Assembly (NCBI GenBank): GCA_030727885.1
Contig: JANRAT010000060.1
Coordinates: 1 to 8,931, forward strand
DNA from: Rhodospirillales bacterium
GTDB taxonomy: Bacteria; Pseudomonadota; Alphaproteobacteria; Rhodospirillales; Casp-alpha2
DNA length: 8,931 nucleotides
Direction of reading: 5' to 3'
The position numbers and the translations under genes are program-made. Of this stretch, positions 1-6,331 are shown one piece after another. Each line of letters starts with the position of its first letter. Positions within the stretch are counted from its first letter, which is position 1. The notes below the pieces were generated by a model. It was not told the origin of the DNA and did no database searches. It was given only the letters and a program-made list of their open reading frames with translations.

Positions 1-88
1 GTTTATCGGCATGCGTCGCCGACAGCCAGAAAATCGTACCAAACAATGCAAAACCAATAGCCAGCATGGCATATCGTCTGGTTAACAT
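1..88 (-). CDS. 5' end of a gene for an exported protein (partial, runs off left edge)
   Basis: Only the first 29 codons are present, read leftward from ATG at 88-86. The N-terminus begins MLTRRYAML, continues with a hydrophobic stretch (AIGFALFGTIFWLSA) and ends in THA-DK. That is the pattern of a Sec signal peptide: two arginines, a hydrophobic core of about 15 residues, and a plausible signal peptidase I site after THA, near residue 27. No lipobox cysteine is visible. A good ribosome binding site, AGGAG (complement of 96-100), sits 7 nt before the ATG and supports this start. The mature protein lies outside the window, so its function cannot be told; an uncleaved N-terminal membrane anchor is an alternative. 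The gene is divergent from galU. Confidence 0.65.
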   Translation of the reverse strand, partial: MLTRRYAMLAIGFALFGTIFWLSATHADK

Positions 89-160
89 GGAATGTCTCCT
101 CTCTCCTGCTTCTTCCCCACAAAGAAGCGAGACGTCATTCTCTACCGTTGATGTGAGGTT

Positions 161-188
161 CATATAGCGATTTTGGGGTAGTATTCAA
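161..188 (-). promoter_or_regulatory. Candidate sigma70-type promoter for the leftward exported-protein gene
   Basis: On the minus strand TTGAAT (188-183) and TATATG (166-161) are separated by 16 nt, giving reasonable -35 and -10 matches. The -10 lies about 70 nt upstream of the ATG at 88. The palindrome at 193-213 sits just upstream of the -35. This is a match by eye only. Confidence 0.3.
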
Positions 189-192
189 GTTT

Positions 193-213
193 TTATTGTG
201 CACTGCACAATAA
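193..213. promoter_or_regulatory. Perfect 21-bp palindrome, probable operator
   Basis: Two 10-bp arms (TTATTGTGCA and its exact reverse complement TGCACAATAA) flank a single central C. It lies in the divergent gap between the leftward exported-protein gene and galU. Its symmetry and position fit the operator of a dimeric DNA-binding regulator. There is no adjacent T-run and only one loop base, which argues against a terminator. The inner TGC-N3-GCA core loosely resembles sites described for the polyhydroxybutyrate-responsive repressor PhaR in Paracoccus and Rhodobacter, but this is a resemblance only. The rest of the 89-295 gap shows no other clear element, and I see no convincing galU promoter. 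Confidence 0.5.
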
Positions 214-295
214 CTCGATAGACGCTGCCTTGCGGGCATTGGCCGGGCGTGGCAGAACGTCATACGCAAAAAACTTCGCTTTTAGGGGAAATCCA

Positions 296-1165
296 TTGAA
301 GACGCGTGTTCGTAAAGCCGTATTGCCTGTCGCGGGTCTGGGCACCCGCTTCCTGCCAGCCACCAAATGCATGCCAAAAGAAATGCTGCCGGTCGTCGAC
401 AAACCGCTGATCCAGTACGCTATTGAAGAAGCGGAAGCGGCGGGCATCGAGCAGTTCATGCTGATCACCGGTCGCGGCAAGAATTTGCTGGAAGACCATT
501 TTGACCATGCTTTTGAGCTTGAACGAACGCTGGAACTGCGCGGCCGACTCAAGGAACTCGAAATGGTTCGTGATTTCCCCGAGCCGAGCAAAATCCAGTA
601 CATGCGCCAGCAACAGGCGCTCGGTCTCGGCCATGCGATCTGGTGTGCCCGTGATTTCGTTCGTGACGAGCCGTTCGCGGTTATTCTGCCGGACGATATG
701 GTGCTCGCCGAAACCGGTTGCCTGAGCCAGATGATGGAAGCTTACGCCGAGGTTGGCGGCAATGTCGTCGCGGTCGGTGAAGTGCCGCGTGAGCATACCA
801 ACCGCTACGGCATTCTTGATGTCGAAAGTGACGATGGACGCATTGCCAAAGCACGCGGCGTGGTCGAGAAACCGGCGCCGGAAGATGCACCGTCCACCTT
901 GTCGGTGATCGGGCGATACATCCTGCAGCCGGATATTTTTGCGCATCTGGACAAGAAACAAAAAGGTGCCGGAGGTGAAATTCAGCTGACCGACGCAATT
1001 GCGGCGACGCTTGGGACGGTTCCTCTGCATGGTCTCCGTTATCAGGGTCAGCGGTTCGACTGCGGATCGAAAGCCGGCTTTGTCGCCGCCAATGTGGCTT
1101 ATGCCCTGGCCCGGGAAGATATGGAAAAAGACGTGCGCCTGGCCATTATGGAACTGCTTAAATAA
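296..1165 (+). CDS. galU: UTP-glucose-1-phosphate uridylyltransferase
   Basis: This enzyme makes UDP-glucose and pyrophosphate from UTP and glucose 1-phosphate in the cytoplasm, feeding exopolysaccharide, lipopolysaccharide and other glycan pathways. The 289-residue product matches the family length. Visible motifs are the nucleotide-binding GLGTRF loop (residues 14-19) followed by LPATKCMPKEMLP, ALGLGHA (108-114), LPDD (131-134), the EKP motif (191-193), GEIQLTDAI (227-235) and FDCGSKAG (254-261). I chose the TTG at 296 because AGGGGA (284-289) lies 6 nt upstream and the family N-terminus (KTRVRKAVLPVAGLGTR) begins there. The same frame is open back to another TTG at 230, but that stretch has no family similarity. 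glpK follows after 36 bp on the same strand and may be cotranscribed. Identification is firm; the exact glycan pathway is not visible. Confidence 0.95.
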   Translation: MKTRVRKAVLPVAGLGTRFLPATKCMPKEMLPVVDKPLIQYAIEEAEAAGIEQFMLITGRGKNLLEDHFDHAFELERTLELRGRLKELEMVRDFPEPSKIQYMRQQQALGLGHAIWCARDFVRDEPFAVILPDDMVLAETGCLSQMMEAYAEVGGNVVAVGEVPREHTNRYGILDVESDDGRIAKARGVVEKPAPEDAPSTLSVIGRYILQPDIFAHLDKKQKGAGGEIQLTDAIAATLGTVPLHGLRYQGQRFDCGSKAGFVAANVAYALAREDMEKDVRLAIMELLK

Positions 1166-1201
1166 ACCGACTTCAGTGATCAGGTCTTGGGAGGGACCGC
1201 T

Positions 1202-2683
1202 ATGGCACGTTACGTTCTGGCCATTGATCAGGGAACGACGTCAAGCAGGGCGCTGGTTCTGGATGACACCTGTCGGGTCGTTGGTTCCGCCCAGCAGGAG
1301 TTCCCGCAGCTCTATCCGGCGTCAGGCTGGGTCGAACACAATCCCGAAGATATCTGGCGATCTGTCGTCGGCACCTGCCGCGACGCGGTCAGCAACGCAT
1401 CCCTTGAATTCAACGATATAGCGGCGATCGGCATCACCAATCAGCGCGAGACGACTGTGTTGTGGGACCGCACAACCGGTCAGCTCGTCTACAATGCCAT
1501 TGTCTGGCAGGACCGGCGGACGGCGGATCTGACCAATGCGTTCAAGGACCGTGGCCATGAAGAATTGGTGCGCGCAACGACGGGGCTTTTGCTGGATCCA
1601 TATTTTTCCGGCTCGAAAATAGCCTGGATTCTCGATCACGTTGAAGGGGCCAGGGCGCGGGCCGAAATCGGCGAGCTTGCTTTCGGCACCATCGACAGCT
1701 TTCTGATCTGGCGCATGACCGGTGGGGAGCGGCACGTTACCGATGCCACCAATGCCAGCAGAACATTACTCTATGACATTCACCGGGGCGCCTGGTCGGA
1801 CGAGCTGCTGGCGTTATTCAACGTGCCGCGATCGCTGTTGCCTGACGTGCTGGATTGTGCCGCCGATTTCGGCATGACCGATCCCGCGATCTTTGGCCAT
1901 GCAATCCCGATCACCGGTGTCGCCGGTGACCAGCAAGCGGCCAGCATCGGGCAGGCCTGTTTTCAGCCGGGCATGCTGAAAGCAACATACGGCACCGGCT
2001 GTTTTGCCATGCTGAATACCGGTGCTGATCCGGTGCGCTCCAACAATCGACTGCTGACGACGATTGCCTATCAGCTGGACGGCAAAATGACATATGCGCT
2101 GGAAGGCTCGATCTTTGTTGCCGGTGCCGCCGTGCAGTGGCTGCGTGATGGCCTTGGCATCATTGAGCGTGCCGATCAGACGGGCGCGATGGCGGCGCTG
2201 TCGCAGGAAGACGGCGTGTATCTGGTGCCGGCTTTCGTCGGTCTCGGCGCGCCCCATTGGGACCCGGACTGCCGGGCTGCGATGTTCGGGTTGACCCGGG
2301 CAACGGGGCCGAACGAGCTGGCCATGGCGGCTTTGGAAAGTGTCTGCTTTCAGACTCTCGATCTGATCGAGGCGATGCATCGTGACTGGCAAGGGGACAG
2401 CGAAACCGTGCTCCGGGTCGATGGCGGCATGGTTGCGTCGGACTGGATGCTGCAACGGCTGGCGGATATTCTGGACGCACCCGTCGACAGGCCGCAAATG
2501 CTCGAGACAACGGCGCTCGGTGCCGGCTATCTGGCCGGGATGCAGATCGGCCTCTATGGTGATCCGGCATCGTTTGCCAAGACATGGGCATGCGATGCGA
2601 CGTACCGGCCGAAAATGAATACCGATATTCGCAGCCAGCGTATAGACGGCTGGCGCGAAGCGGTACGCCGGACGTTGACCTGA
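1202..2683 (+). CDS. glpK: Glycerol kinase
   Basis: This FGGY-family kinase phosphorylates glycerol with ATP to sn-glycerol 3-phosphate, the entry step for glycerol into lipid synthesis and glycolysis. The 493-residue product has the usual length. It begins with the phosphate-binding [10 protein letters not shown] (7-16). Glycerol-contacting residues are visible as Arg82-Glu83 (in NQRETT), Tyr134, and the catalytic Asp243 in [14 protein letters not shown] (261-268), GLGAPHWD (347-354), VDGGM (416-420) and ALGAGYLAG (448-456) complete the ATP-binding fold. The start at ATG 1202 is fixed by GGGAGG (1189-1194) 7 nt upstream; the in-frame TTG at 1187 overlaps that site. By eye, the position of E. 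coli Arg236, which helps bind the inhibitor fructose 1,6-bisphosphate, is Ala234 here. No glpF, glpD or glpR is next to it; galU lies 36 bp upstream. Confidence 0.96.
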   Translation: MARYVLAIDQGTTSSRALVLDDTCRVVGSAQQEFPQLYPASGWVEHNPEDIWRSVVGTCRDAVSNASLEFNDIAAIGITNQRETTVLWDRTTGQLVYNAIVWQDRRTADLTNAFKDRGHEELVRATTGLLLDPYFSGSKIAWILDHVEGARARAEIGELAFGTIDSFLIWRMTGGERHVTDATNASRTLLYDIHRGAWSDELLALFNVPRSLLPDVLDCAADFGMTDPAIFGHAIPITGVAGDQQAASIGQACFQPGMLKATYGTGCFAMLNTGADPVRSNNRLLTTIAYQLDGKMTYALEGSIFVAGAAVQWLRDGLGIIERADQTGAMAALSQEDGVYLVPAFVGLGAPHWDPDCRAAMFGLTRATGPNELAMAALESVCFQTLDLIEAMHRDWQGDSETVLRVDGGMVASDWMLQRLADILDAPVDRPQMLETTALGAGYLAGMQIGLYGDPASFAKTWACDATYRPKMNTDIRSQRIDGWREAVRRTLT

Positions 2684-2721
2684 GCCCTCGTATATTTCAA
2701 TAAACAGACTACGGCAGACTG

Positions 2722-3594
2722 TCAGCGCAATAGCGTCGCTGCCGCCAGCTCTTCGTATATCCCCTGAGTCACGTGTGCCCTTGGATTTTCTGCAAGCTCG
2801 GCCAAGCCGATGGTCCGGGTAATCGGGGGATTGCCGAAGGGGATTTTCTTCAAGGGTAGAGGAAAGCCGGAATCGACGCAGTTCTCTGGAATGATGGATA
2901 CGCCTAGACCGCTGTAGACCATGGTCGCCACCGCCTGCAGGTTTTCCAGCTCCATCGTGATGTGCACGTTCAATGATCGCCGCTTCAGGTGTTCGTCGAT
3001 CAACTTGCCGGACCAGGCATTACTGTTGAAGCGAATATAAGGGTATTCTTCCAGTAGTACGCTGTCTTTCGTGGCTTTCGCATCTACGGGGGCAATGACG
3101 ATGAATTGTTCACGGGCAATTGGACGCCAACGGAAATGGGTTTCGCTTTTGGGCGGGGTAATGATGATCGCCGCATCGATCTGGCGACTCATCAGACGTG
3201 CCACCAGATCGGCAGAATGGTCATCGACAAGACGGATGAGCAGGTTGGGAAAGCGCCGCTGACAAGCGGCCAGAGCTTTCGGCACGATACCGGTGAGGGT
3301 TGTCGGCATGGCGCCAAGAGCAAATTCGCCGATGAAATCCTTGGTCGCGATGGATCGTTCCAGCTTGTCGTATTCGGCAACGATACCATGAACCGTGCTG
3401 AGGATGGAACGTCCTTGCCGGTTCAGGATGGGTGGCCGCTTGGTGCGGTCAAAAAGCGCAGTGCCGAATGTTTCCTCAAGCGCTTTCATCTGCAGACTGA
3501 CGGCTGAAGGTGTGCGGTTGAGAATTTGCGCTGCGGCCATGAAGCCGCCGGCCTCGGCGATGGTGATGAACGTTCTGAGGTAGCTGATACGCAT
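2722..3594 (-). CDS. LysR-type transcriptional regulator
   Basis: This 290-residue protein has the full LysR layout. An N-terminal winged helix-turn-helix begins MRISYLRTFITIAEAGGF, and its recognition region (TPSAVSLQMKALE) spans about residues 28-40. A linker helix follows at about 60-85, then a periplasmic-binding-protein-like effector domain from about residue 90, with IGEFALGAMPTTLTGIVPKAL as its first strand-helix unit. The effector is not predictable from sequence. The start at 3594 fits the family N-terminus; the ribosome binding site is weak (GAGAGA about 6 nt upstream). The gene is divergent from the DUF3604 gene across a gap with a LysR-type dyad, so it probably controls that gene and itself. 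Its 3' end converges on glpK with 38 bp between stops and no obvious terminator hairpin. Confidence 0.93.
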   Translation of the reverse strand: MRISYLRTFITIAEAGGFMAAAQILNRTPSAVSLQMKALEETFGTALFDRTKRPPILNRQGRSILSTVHGIVAEYDKLERSIATKDFIGEFALGAMPTTLTGIVPKALAACQRRFPNLLIRLVDDHSADLVARLMSRQIDAAIIITPPKSETHFRWRPIAREQFIVIAPVDAKATKDSVLLEEYPYIRFNSNAWSGKLIDEHLKRRSLNVHITMELENLQAVATMVYSGLGVSIIPENCVDSGFPLPLKKIPFGNPPITRTIGLAELAENPRAHVTQGIYEELAAATLLR

Positions 3595-3659
3595 GTGATC
3601 TCTCGTCCGTCATTGGATCGTGGGGCGATCCCCTGCGATGATTGATAAAATTTGAGAAA

Positions 3660-3687
3660 CTTATATGCTAAATCAACACATGGTAAA
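3660..3687 (-). promoter_or_regulatory. Candidate promoter of the LysR-type regulator gene
   Basis: Read on the minus strand, TTTACC (3687-3682) and TATAAG (3665-3660) are spaced by 16 nt in an AT-rich stretch. The -10 is a 5/6 match to TATAAT. Transcription would start near 3653, giving a leader of about 60 nt before the ATG at 3594. The dyad at 3694-3708 begins 7 nt upstream of this -35, consistent with autoregulation. Confidence 0.4.
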
Positions 3688-3693
3688 AATAAT

Positions 3694-3708
3694 TTACGAT
3701 AAACGTAA
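3694..3708. promoter_or_regulatory. Candidate LysR-type operator (T-N11-A dyad)
   Basis: TTACG and CGTAA form a perfect 5-bp inverted repeat around ATAAA. Inside it, T3695 and A3707 satisfy the T-N11-A rule known for LysR-type binding sites. It lies between the divergent regulator and the DUF3604 gene and next to candidate promoters of both. Short T-N11-A matches are common in AT-rich DNA, so position and symmetry carry most of the weight. Confidence 0.45.
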
Positions 3709-3719
3709 GTATAACTTGG

Positions 3720-3748
3720 TTGTCTGGATTTATGAGCAGCAATAGCAT
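3720..3748 (+). promoter_or_regulatory. Candidate promoter of the DUF3604 gene
   Basis: TTGTCT (3720-3725) and TAGCAT (3743-3748) are separated by 17 nt, a weak sigma70-like pair of the sort that needs an activator. The LysR-type dyad at 3694-3708 would be centred about 54 bp before the start site. TATAAC at 3838-3843 is a better -10 but has no good -35, so it is an alternative. Confidence 0.25.
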
Positions 3749-3876
3749 CTGACGAGAGTTGTTTGTTCATCAAACGACGAAAACGACCATAAAAATCCAA
3801 ATATCCGGTTTGTCAGGTTTGAATTGAACACTGAGGGTATAACCCGGACCGGCAGCAAGAAAAAAGGAATACGTAG

Positions 3877-6216
3877 ATGTCTGAACAACCCCTTGGCAGT
3901 CCTGACGATGCCGCCGGTGCCCCTGCGGGCGGGATCGAAAGCTCCCCGGTCCGTGCAACCATTCCGGCTCACGAAGTCGGTAGCGTCAGCTTGTCGCCGT
4001 TGGGTTCCTTTGAAGCCGGCAGTTACCAGACCTTCACCCTGGTCTATACCGCCGGCAAGTTCGGTATTGATGATTCCGGCTCGATGCGGATTTGCTTCCG
4101 CTTTGCCAGTGACCAGACCCGGCCCCAGTTCGATGATCCGAAGCGGCCGAACTTTTCCACGGTGGTCGCCTCCAACGGTGCCGTGCTGCAATATCATTAT
4201 GACCCCAAGGGCAACGTCAGGCCTTGGGACCGTACCTTGTACATCAAGGTCGTGAAGGGCTTCCTGCGCGAGGGTGACACCATCACCGTGACCTTCGGCG
4301 ATACCTCGCAAGGCTCGCCCGGCATGCGGCTGCAGACGTTCTGCGAAGATACCTTTGAATTCCACACCCTGATCGATCCGATTGCCACCTATTGCTATCA
4401 GCCGGTGCCGCACCAGCCGGTCATCAAGATCGTCTCCGGCCCGCCCGAGGTTTATCTGGCAGTCGCGCCGACGCTGCTCAAGACGGGCACGCCGTTTGCG
4501 CTCAAGATGAAGGGGGAAGACCGCTGGGGCAATCCGTCCGACCAGTGCAACGCCAGCTTCTCTCTGCGTGTCAGCGGCGGGGTTGCGGTGAACGGATTGC
4601 CGAAGTCCGTCACCTTCAAGCCGGGTGAATTCACCAACATCATCGAGGGGCTGTCGCTGCCGTCAGCCGGTGAAGTGGTGATCGAACTGGTTGATGCGAA
4701 CGGAAACGTCGCTGCCGCCAGCAATCCGATCCGCGCCGTCGATGCGCCCGCCTACAAACATTTCTGGGGCGATCTGCACGGCCAGTCGGAAGAGACCATC
4801 GGCACCGGCAGTGCCCGGGAATATTTCGAGTTTGCCCGCGACAAGGCGTTTGTCGATGCGACCGGCCATCAGGGCAACGACTTCCAGATCACCTCGCCGT
4901 TCTGGAAGGAACTGGATGTGCTTTGCGAAGAATACGATGTGTCGGGCTCGTTCGTTGCGATCCCCGGCTATGAATGGTCCGGTAATACCGGGCTGGGCGG
5001 CGACCGCAACATGTATTTCCCGGAAGCGGGACGCACGCTGCGTCGTTCGTCGCATGCGCTGGTGCAGGATCACAGTGACCTTGCCAGCGATGCCAACAGT
5101 GCTGCCGAGCTGTTTCAGGCGCTGGCCGACAACAAGGAATGGGACGTCGTCGGTTATGCCCACTGCGGTGGCCGCTATGCCGACGTCAAGCTGGCGCACG
5201 ACGGGCGCTTCGAGAAGTCGATGGAAGTGCACAGTTCCTGGGGCACGTTCGAATGGCTGGTTAAGGATGCCTTCGAGATGGGCTACCGGGTTGGTATCGT
5301 CTCCAACTCCGACGGCCATAAGGGACGGCCGGGGGCCAGCTATCCGGGGGCTTCGCTGTTTGGCGCGGTCGGCGGACTGACCTGTTTCCTGACCGATGAC
5401 CTGTCCCGGAAATCGATCCTCGACGCGATGCGCAAACGCCATCATTACGGCACCACCGGCGGACACGGCGGGCGCCTGTTCATTGATGTTCAGGCAACGT
5501 TCTCCGAGACGGGAACCGTCTATCACGACGATCCCAATCTGGGGCCGAGCGCCGGTAAAACTGCATCAAGTGCGATTATGGGCGACATCGTGCATCTGCC
5601 GTCCGGCAGTGCCGAGCTCAGCATCGATATTCATGGTGCGCAGCCGATCGAGCGGGTCGATATCTTCAACGGTCTCGATCTTGTGGAAACCGTCCGGCCA
5701 TATCATCACGACGATCTCGGCAACCGCATCAGGGTAATGTGGGAAGGGGCGGAATACCGTGGCCGCTTCCGCCAGGTCATCTGGGACGGCGAAGCGCATC
5801 TGTCGGACAACCGCATTCTGGCATCAAAGCCGATCAACTTCTTCAACCGAGACAAAACGCTGGATCAGATTTCGGAGACGGCGGTGAAGTGGCAGGCGCT
5901 GACCACCGGCAACATCGGCGGTTTTGATCTGTGGGTCGAGGATGCCTACGGCGGTACGCTGAAGATCGAGACGCCGCTGGTGAAATGCGGTGTGCCGTTG
6001 GAGGAAATCGGTCTGGAAGACGAAATCTTTGATAAAAGCGACATTCTGCCGCGATATCTGAAGATTTTCCGGCTGCCTGCGGAAAACCCGCACCGCCAAA
6101 TGACCTTTACGCGGACCCTTGATCTTAAAGCCAGCGGCGACAATCCGATCTTCATTCGTGTGACCCAGGAAGACGGCACCCTGGCCTGGACCAGCCCGAT
6201 CTACATCTATCGCTGA
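3877..6216 (+). CDS. DUF3604-family protein, putative PHP-type metal-dependent hydrolase
   Basis: This 779-residue protein has no signal peptide and is probably cytoplasmic. Residues 1 to about 290 are beta-rich and look like Ig-like or sandwich domains. From 295 to about 530 runs a DUF3604/PHP-like core: FWGDLHGQSEETIG (Asp299, His301), GHQGND (His331, Asp335), GYEW (Glu366), GYAHCGGR (His429), VHSSWG (His452) and SNSDGH (Asp479, His481). These acidic and histidine residues, in this order, resemble the metal ligands of PHP phosphoesterases. The usual HxH of the first motif is HGQ (301-303). From about 570 another beta-rich region ends in the TSPIYIYR tail. The start is supported by AAAGGA (3863-3868), 8 nt upstream. 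The substrate is unknown to me; hydrolysis is inferred from the fold family only. A divergent LysR-type gene is the likely regulator, and proS follows on the same strand after 115 bp. Confidence 0.85.
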   Translation: MSEQPLGSPDDAAGAPAGGIESSPVRATIPAHEVGSVSLSPLGSFEAGSYQTFTLVYTAGKFGIDDSGSMRICFRFASDQTRPQFDDPKRPNFSTVVASNGAVLQYHYDPKGNVRPWDRTLYIKVVKGFLREGDTITVTFGDTSQGSPGMRLQTFCEDTFEFHTLIDPIATYCYQPVPHQPVIKIVSGPPEVYLAVAPTLLKTGTPFALKMKGEDRWGNPSDQCNASFSLRVSGGVAVNGLPKSVTFKPGEFTNIIEGLSLPSAGEVVIELVDANGNVAAASNPIRAVDAPAYKHFWGDLHGQSEETIGTGSAREYFEFARDKAFVDATGHQGNDFQITSPFWKELDVLCEEYDVSGSFVAIPGYEWSGNTGLGGDRNMYFPEAGRTLRRSSHALVQDHSDLASDANSAAELFQALADNKEWDVVGYAHCGGRYADVKLAHDGRFEKSMEVHSSWGTFEWLVKDAFEMGYRVGIVSNSDGHKGRPGASYPGASLFGAVGGLTCFLTDDLSRKSILDAMRKRHHYGTTGGHGGRLFIDVQATFSETGTVYHDDPNLGPSAGKTASSAIMGDIVHLPSGSAELSIDIHGAQPIERVDIFNGLDLVETVRPYHHDDLGNRIRVMWEGAEYRGRFRQVIWDGEAHLSDNRILASKPINFFNRDKTLDQISETAVKWQALTTGNIGGFDLWVEDAYGGTLKIETPLVKCGVPLEEIGLEDEIFDKSDILPRYLKIFRLPAENPHRQMTFTRTLDLKASGDNPIFIRVTQEDGTLAWTSPIYIYR

Positions 6217-6229
6217 AAATCGGTGGAAA

Positions 6230-6252
6230 AACCTGCGCCTGCGGCGTAGGTT
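6230..6252. terminator. Strong hairpin after the DUF3604 gene, possible terminator
   Basis: AACCTGCGCC and GGCGTAGGTT pair over 10 bp (one G-U wobble in RNA) around a 3-nt TGC loop, beginning 13 nt after the DUF3604 stop. On the plus strand no T-run follows, so intrinsic termination would be weak. Read on the minus strand the stem runs directly into five Ts, the standard terminator shape, although no leftward gene ends here. It could instead be a structured part of the proS leader. Confidence 0.45.
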
Positions 6253-6273
6253 CCTGCCAACTTCGGCTGATAC

Positions 6274-6327
6274 ATGCGCCCGTCTGCCTGTTTGCAGCGC
6301 GGGCCGGGATTGAAAAGGTACGTTTAA
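6274..6327 (+). CDS. Possible 17-residue upstream reading frame in the proS leader
   Basis: An ATG at 6274 opens a 17-codon frame (MRPSACLQRGPGLKRYV) ending in TAA at 6325-6327, 4 nt before the proS ATG. Two codons are CCG (proline), at codon positions 3 and 11. The frame overlaps the hairpin at 6278-6304. The spacing would allow translational coupling or a proline-sensitive leader. Against it, no clear ribosome binding site precedes the ATG, and two prolines in 17 codons is not striking in GC-rich DNA. I regard it as a hypothesis rather than a gene. Confidence 0.2.
   Translation: MRPSACLQRGPGLKRYV
6278..6304 (+). promoter_or_regulatory. Second hairpin in the proS leader
   Basis: GCCCG (6278-6282) pairs with CGGGC (6300-6304), and CTGC (6284-6287) pairs with GCAG (6294-6297). 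These leave a small internal loop (T against CG) and a 6-nt apical loop. It ends 27 nt before the proS ATG, just upstream of the AAAAGG at 6313-6318. It is a candidate RNA control element; no known proS leader family is recognised. Confidence 0.3.
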
Positions 6328-6331
6328 GACC

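Noticed and set aside
230..295. Upstream TTG extension of galU adding 22 residues
   Set aside because: The added residues have no family similarity, and a good ribosome binding site (284-289) points to the TTG at 296.
260..1030. 256-codon open frame on the minus strand opposite galU
   Set aside because: It mirrors galU codons, shows no recognisable domain, and the plus-strand GalU is certain.
1187..1201. Earlier TTG start for glpK
   Set aside because: It overlaps the Shine-Dalgarno GGGAGG, and glycerol kinases start at the [13 protein letters not shown] position.
2705..2720. Direct repeat CAGACT-ACGG-CAGACT between glpK and the LysR gene
   Set aside because: It is too short and gives no hairpin; likely chance.
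3732..3752. Six-codon frame starting at ATG 3732, as a leader peptide for the DUF3604 gene
   Set aside because: No ribosome binding site and it overlaps the candidate -10; nothing supports translation.
3730..4413. 227-codon minus-strand frame across the LysR/DUF3604 gap and the DUF3604 start
   Set aside because: No domain, it runs through an AT-rich regulatory gap, and it is antisense to a certain gene.
4663..5526. 287-codon minus-strand frame inside the DUF3604 gene
   Set aside because: It is a shadow of the coding frame in GC-rich DNA with no recognisable protein features.
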